Source of the DNA: Pseudomonas hefeiensis
GTDB taxonomy: Bacteria > Pseudomonadota > Gammaproteobacteria > Pseudomonadales > Pseudomonadaceae
Direction: 5' to 3'
NCBI RefSeq assembly: GCF_030687835.1
Contig: NZ_CP117449.1
Span: 1 to 64,000 of the forward strand
DNA length: 64,000 bases
Shown: positions 60,159 to 64,000 of the stretch, piece after piece
Layout of the letters: each line of letters opens with the position of its first letter
How positions within the stretch are numbered: position 1 is the first letter of the stretch
The notes under the pieces: model-generated
Told to the model about the DNA's origin: nothing
Databases searched by the model: none
Seen by the model: the letters and a program-made list of their open reading frames with translations, nothing else
Position numbers and translations under genes: made by a program

Positions 60159-60446
60159 ATGAATCGTCAACGTGCCGCTCAGTTTCGAATCTCTGCCTTG
60201 CATGTTCAGCAGGGTCTGTGGGCTGTAGTGGCCCTGCTGATCACTCTTATGGCAGGCCAGCAGTTGATGCTTTGGCATCAGAGCCAACAGCCTGAAGCGC
60301 CTCTGCTGTCGATTCAGCGCGCCCCGCAAACTCATTTCAGCGCTGTCAGCAGCCTCGCGGATGTTGCCGCTTCGATGCGAATGATGGAAGTCGACCAGGT
60401 TCAGCCTGCCAACGACATGCCCCGCCAGGAGCGTTGGGTGTTTTAA
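60159..60446 (+). CDS. Small single-pass membrane protein (PA5482-like)
   Basis: 95 residues from the ATG at 60159 (MNRQRAAQFRISALHVQQGL). One membrane segment at about residues 21-42 with a short, basic cytoplasmic side and a mostly periplasmic C-terminal part. No domain recognised. Lies between algB and the DUF1328 and Ivy genes, as PA5482. Confidence 0.75.
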   Translation: MNRQRAAQFRISALHVQQGLWAVVALLITLMAGQQLMLWHQSQQPEAPLLSIQRAPQTHFSAVSSLADVAASMRMMEVDQVQPANDMPRQERWVF

Positions 60447-60505
60447 CTCGATGAACCGGTCGTCCACCGCACCGGAACCATCACCGCAAGACCCAAACTA
60501 AATAG

Positions 60506-60691
<186 letters not shown>

Positions 60692-60693
60692 CC

Positions 60694-61158
60694 ATGAGTG
60701 TTAGATATAAGGGACTGGCCGCCGCCCTGTTGCTGGGCGGCAGCGCCATGGCCATGGCGGCCAACGACGGACAGATGCGGGTCAATCAATTGCTTAAGGC
60801 CGACCCGCAATATGTCGAGACTTGGCAGCAAGTGGTTAAAAAGGAAGAACGCCTGCCGGAATGGGTGATGAACCTGTCAGGCGATTCGCAACAGATGAAT
60901 GCTGTTGAGGAAGATGGCGATAAATACCTGGTCGGTCCGTTGTGCGAAACCCAGGCGACGTGCCGCAGCAAGCGCTTGTTCGTCGCCTTCAGTTTCGACA
61001 AGGACGAGGCGTATGCATTGCTGGTTGAAGTCCCCGCGGGACTTCCGGCCGACAAGTCGCCGACGCGTCATGCCGATTACCGTTTCCTCGGCGATCCCGA
61101 TGAAGGTATGCAAGAACTGTTAATGGAACAACTCAAAAAAGATCCGAACTGGTACTGA
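60694..61158 (+). CDS. Ivy-family C-type lysozyme inhibitor
   Basis: 154 residues with a signal peptide (MSVRYKGLAAALLLGGSAMA). The mature domain has the Ivy pattern, with the Cys-bounded loop GPLCETQATCRSKRLFVAFS corresponding to the inhibitory loop (CKPHDC in E. coli Ivy). Periplasmic protection against lysozyme or control of lytic transglycosylases is inferred from the family. Corresponds to PA5481. Confidence 0.78.
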   Translation: MSVRYKGLAAALLLGGSAMAMAANDGQMRVNQLLKADPQYVETWQQVVKKEERLPEWVMNLSGDSQQMNAVEEDGDKYLVGPLCETQATCRSKRLFVAFSFDKDEAYALLVEVPAGLPADKSPTRHADYRFLGDPDEGMQELLMEQLKKDPNWY

Positions 61159-61168
61159 TTCTGAAAGC

Positions 61169-61191
61169 GAGAAAAGCACTCTGCTTTTCTC
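61169..61191 (+). terminator. Hairpin after Ivy gene
   Basis: GAGAAAAGCA / TGCTTTTCTC, a perfect 10-bp stem with a 3-base loop, directly after the stop. There is no long T tail, but T-rich sequence lies inside the right arm. Confidence 0.6.
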
Positions 61192-61309
61192 CTCTGCACC
61201 GTCCGAAGAGGGCTGATGCATGACCAGGGGGCCGGGACGCTCTGCCCGTTTCAGGGCGCAGTGACCTACGGGCACAAGGGGTGCCTGCGAAAGGGCCAGG
61301 TCAGGAAAA

Positions 61310-61363
61310 AGCTTCCACGCAGGTTCGCAAAGTCATGGTGACTGGCGAACTTGCGTGGAGCTT
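61310..61363. repeat. Long imperfect palindrome (54 bases)
   Basis: The arms AGCTTCCACGCAGGTTCGC and GCGAACTTGCGTGGAGCT pair with a one-base bulge and one mismatch. The centre AGTCA-TGG-TGACT adds five more pairs. The whole forms one long stem with a three-base loop and no T tail. Confidence 0.85.
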
Positions 61364-61863
61364 CGTGCCTTGTAAAGTTCATGCCAGAGCGGTTGGCTAT
61401 CCTGGCGTCTGCGCCACCCTCCCCGCACCGCTATCGTTTTTCAATGCTGCTCCATTCCTCCGCGCCCGACCGTATATCGGAGATTTATCCGGCCGGTCCG
61501 CCCTCTTGAGGGTCCTTCATTCTTCTGTCCTTTGATCGGTTTTTGCGATGCAGGGTAAAAAGCCTGCTGCGCTGAAATGGCCGGTTCACGGCACTTTTGC
61601 CTGCCGAAATGGCGTATTCGCACCCATTGCTACAGACGTTTCATTTCTCAAGCCTCATGCCGATTCGGCATAGGGTAGGCGTTTACGGCATTAGACGCCC
61701 CACCTTCACGTCGCAATAGTTGCGCCTTTTTTCGCCTGCCAGTGCGCCTGTGGCGCGTACTCGGGGTGACTTTACATGGGGGGCAGCGGCACGCATTCGT
61801 ATCGCCATCGGGTGGTTCAGTTTGTGGCAGTTGCCCGAGTCAAACTGAAGTAAGGGTAAAGAT

Positions 61864-63195
61864 ATGAAGAAGGCAAGACTAAGCCTCGCCTGGCAGATCC
61901 TCATCGGTCTGGTGCTCGGGATTGCAATTGGCGCGTTGCTCAACCATTTCAGTGCCGAGAAAGCCTGGTGGATCAGCAACGTACTGCAACCGGCAGGCGA
62001 TATCTTTATTCGTCTGATCAAGATGATCGTGATCCCGATTGTGATTTCCTCGCTGATCGTCGGTATTGCCGGGGTTGGCGACGCCAAGAAACTCGGGCGT
62101 ATCGGTCTCAAGACTATCCTCTACTTCGAAATCGTCACCACCATTGCCATCGTTGTTGGCCTGCTGTTGGCCAACTTCTTCCAGCCGGGCAGCGGCATTG
62201 ACATGAGTACCTTGGGAACGGTGGACATTTCCAAGTACCAGGCCACGGCCGCCGAGGTGCAGCATGAACATGCGTTCATCCAGACCATCCTCAATCTGAT
62301 TCCGTCGAACATCTTCGCGGCGGTTGCGCGTGGCGAGATGCTGCCGATCATTTTCTTCTCCGTATTGTTCGGCCTGGGGCTGTCCAGCCTGCAATCGGAC
62401 CTGCGTGAACCCCTGGTGAAAATGTTCCAGGGCGTCTCGGAAAGCATGTTCAAGGTCACCCACATGATCATGAACTACGCTCCGATCGGCGTATTCGCGC
62501 TGATCGCGGTGACGGTCGCCAACTTCGGTTTCGCATCTTTGCTGCCATTGGCGAAGCTGGTGATCCTGGTTTACTTCGCCATCGCCTTCTTCGCCTTCAT
62601 GGTGCTGGGTTTGATTGCCCGTCTGTTCGGCTTCTCCGTGATCAAACTGATGCGCATCTTCAAGGATGAGCTGGTGCTGGCCTACTCCACCGCCAGCTCC
62701 GAAACCGTGTTGCCACGCGTGATCGAGAAAATGGAAGCCTACGGCGCACCCAAGGCGATTTGCAGCTTCGTGGTGCCGACCGGTTATTCGTTCAACCTTG
62801 ACGGTTCGACCCTTTACCAGAGCATCGCGGCGATTTTCATCGCTCAGTTGTACGGCATCGATTTGTCCATCAGCCAGCAATTGCTGTTGGTGCTGACCTT
62901 GATGGTGACCTCCAAAGGCATCGCCGGCGTACCGGGTGTCTCTTTCGTGGTGCTGTTGGCGACCCTGGGCAGTGTCGGTATTCCGCTGGAAGGTCTGGCG
63001 TTCATCGCCGGTGTCGACCGCATCATGGACATGGCCCGTACCGCGCTGAACGTGATCGGCAATGCCCTGGCCGTGCTGGTCATTTCCCGCTGGGAAGGCA
63101 TGTACGACGATGCCAAGGGCCAACGCTACTGGAACTCCCTGCCCCACTGGCGCAGCAAAGAGCCGCTGCCGGCGGGGGAAGTTTCCAGCCGCTGA
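61864..63195 (+). CDS. gltP: Proton/glutamate-aspartate symporter
   Basis: 443 residues, dicarboxylate/amino acid:cation symporter family. The serine-rich reentrant loop is AYSTASSETVLPRV, with VPTGYSFNLDGSTLY, GVPGVSFVVL and DRIMDMARTALNVIGN being the substrate-binding blocks. Inner membrane, eight transmembrane helices and two hairpins. AGGGTAAAG precedes the ATG. Corresponds to PA5479. Confidence 0.95.
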   Translation: MKKARLSLAWQILIGLVLGIAIGALLNHFSAEKAWWISNVLQPAGDIFIRLIKMIVIPIVISSLIVGIAGVGDAKKLGRIGLKTILYFEIVTTIAIVVGLLLANFFQPGSGIDMSTLGTVDISKYQATAAEVQHEHAFIQTILNLIPSNIFAAVARGEMLPIIFFSVLFGLGLSSLQSDLREPLVKMFQGVSESMFKVTHMIMNYAPIGVFALIAVTVANFGFASLLPLAKLVILVYFAIAFFAFMVLGLIARLFGFSVIKLMRIFKDELVLAYSTASSETVLPRVIEKMEAYGAPKAICSFVVPTGYSFNLDGSTLYQSIAAIFIAQLYGIDLSISQQLLLVLTLMVTSKGIAGVPGVSFVVLLATLGSVGIPLEGLAFIAGVDRIMDMARTALNVIGNALAVLVISRWEGMYDDAKGQRYWNSLPHWRSKEPLPAGEVSSR

Positions 63196-63220
63196 CACAC
63201 ATGACCCTGTGGGAGCCAAG

Positions 63221-63246
63221 CAAACCCCGGAGAAATCCGGGGTTTG
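63221..63246 (+). terminator. Hairpin after gltP
   Basis: Perfect 10-bp stem CAAACCCCGG / CCGGGGTTTG with a 6-base loop. The tail is T-poor (TCGTTTCT) but the hairpin is very stable. Confidence 0.75.
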
Positions 63247-63299
63247 TCGTTTCTGCCAGCCCCGCTATCATTCGCGGCATCTTCCGGGGGACTTAACCG

Positions 63300-64000
63300 A
63301 TGCTCAATGGCCTGTGGCTTGGCTTCTTTATCGTGGCAGCCGTGTCGGCGCTGGCGCAGTGGCTGATCGGTGGTAACGCCGGGATCTTCGCCGCCATGGT
63401 CGAAAGCATCTTCGCCATGGCCAAGCTGTCGGTGGAGGTGATGATCCTGCTATTCGGCACCTTGACCCTGTGGCTGGGGTTTCTGCGGATCGCCGAAAAG
63501 GCCGGAATTGTCGACTGGCTGGCCAAGGCGCTCGGGCCTTTATTTTTGCGGCTGATGCCGGAGGTGCCGGCGGGCCATCCGGCGATCGGCCTGATTACCC
63601 TCAACTTCGCGGCCAACGGCCTGGGGCTGGATAACGCTGCGACCCCGATCGGCCTGAAGGCCATGCGTGCCCTGCAGGACTTGAACCCCAGCCCGACCAT
63701 CGCCAGCAACGCACAAATCCTGTTCCTGGTGCTCAATGCGTCATCACTGACGCTGTTGCCGGTGACTATTTTCATGTATCGCGCCCAGCAAGGCGCGCCG
63801 GACCCGACCCTGGTGTTCCTGCCGATCCTGCTGGCCACCAGCGCCTCAACCCTGGTGGGGCTGCTGTCGGTAGCCTTCATGCAGCGTCTGCGCCTGTGGG
63901 ACCCGATAGTGCTGGCTTATCTGGTTCCGGGTGCGTTGGTACTGGGCGGTTTCATGGCGCTGCTGGCGACGCTCTCAGCCACGGCGCTGGCCGGGCTGTC
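63300..64000 (+). CDS. SpmA/SpmB-like nucleoside-recognition membrane protein (3' end cut)
   Basis: The frame opens at ATG 63300 (MLNGLWLGFFIVAAVSALAQ) and remains open to the window end, 233 residues. Multiple membrane segments and the Gate-domain signature FAANGLGLDNAATPIGLKAM are visible, as in SpmA-type spore-maturation proteins fused to SpmB in Pseudomonas (PA5478 position). Transport or signalling role unknown. The rest lies outside the window. Confidence 0.82.
   Translation, partial: MLNGLWLGFFIVAAVSALAQWLIGGNAGIFAAMVESIFAMAKLSVEVMILLFGTLTLWLGFLRIAEKAGIVDWLAKALGPLFLRLMPEVPAGHPAIGLITLNFAANGLGLDNAATPIGLKAMRALQDLNPSPTIASNAQILFLVLNASSLTLLPVTIFMYRAQQGAPDPTLVFLPILLATSASTLVGLLSVAFMQRLRLWDPIVLAYLVPGALVLGGFMALLATLSATALAGL

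Larger units (their letters stand above)
61159..61863. other. 705-base intergenic region with hairpins
   Basis: No gene is supported. It contains a 10-bp hairpin just after the Ivy gene, the long palindrome at 61310-61363, and presumably the gltP promoter near its end. Confidence 0.5.

Overview
The window is a stretch of a Pseudomonas chromosome, most likely of the P. fluorescens group. It starts inside dnaA, a few codons after its start, and runs away from the replication origin. The evidence is the dnaA-dnaN-recF-gyrB block, two perfect ParB-type parS palindromes inside recF, several exact DnaA boxes, protein sequences that read as Pseudomonas throughout, and interspersed Pseudomonas REP/REPIN elements. 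Gene-order comparisons with P. aeruginosa PAO1 below rest on recalled locus numbers.

Layout. (1) 1-14.9 kb is origin-proximal core: dnaA, dnaN, recF, gyrB, a divergent response-regulator/sensor-kinase pair, a PlsC-type acyltransferase, gmhB, glyS, glyQ, tag and a lipid A acyltransferase. glyS carries an apparent 1-base insertion that splits an otherwise normal 684-codon frame. (2) 15-34.7 kb is an accessory block between two core segments. It holds a chemoreceptor, a glyoxalase-like protein, an SDR and a decayed partial copy of that SDR, ohr followed by a secreted tandem-repeat peptide gene, a lipoprotein and a diguanylate cyclase. A 2-aminoethylphosphonate uptake and catabolism cluster follows (LysR, ABC transporter, PhnX, FAD oxidase, HD protein; no PhnW). 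Then come a DUF6124-like gene with a long leader, a HEPN-like gene, and an AT-rich retron-type operon: reverse transcriptase plus an ATPase-TOPRIM fusion, with a structured non-coding region upstream. (3) 34.7-64 kb returns to core: metQIN, katE, zur-znuBC/znuA, thrB, polA, an ErsA-like sRNA, engB, cytochromes c, dsbA, a diguanylate cyclase, an AmpDh2-like amidase, a CSS-EAL phosphodiesterase, kinB-algB, an Ivy-type lysozyme inhibitor, gltP and a truncated SpmAB-like gene.

In PAO1 the third segment lies on the opposite side of oriC (about PA5505 to PA5478) in the same outward order. The accessory block therefore sits at the breakpoint of an origin-symmetric rearrangement between lineages. The most interesting loci are the retron-type operon with its candidate msr-msd RNA, and the ohr-linked gene for a secreted peptide made almost entirely of 13-residue repeats ending in KR or NR.
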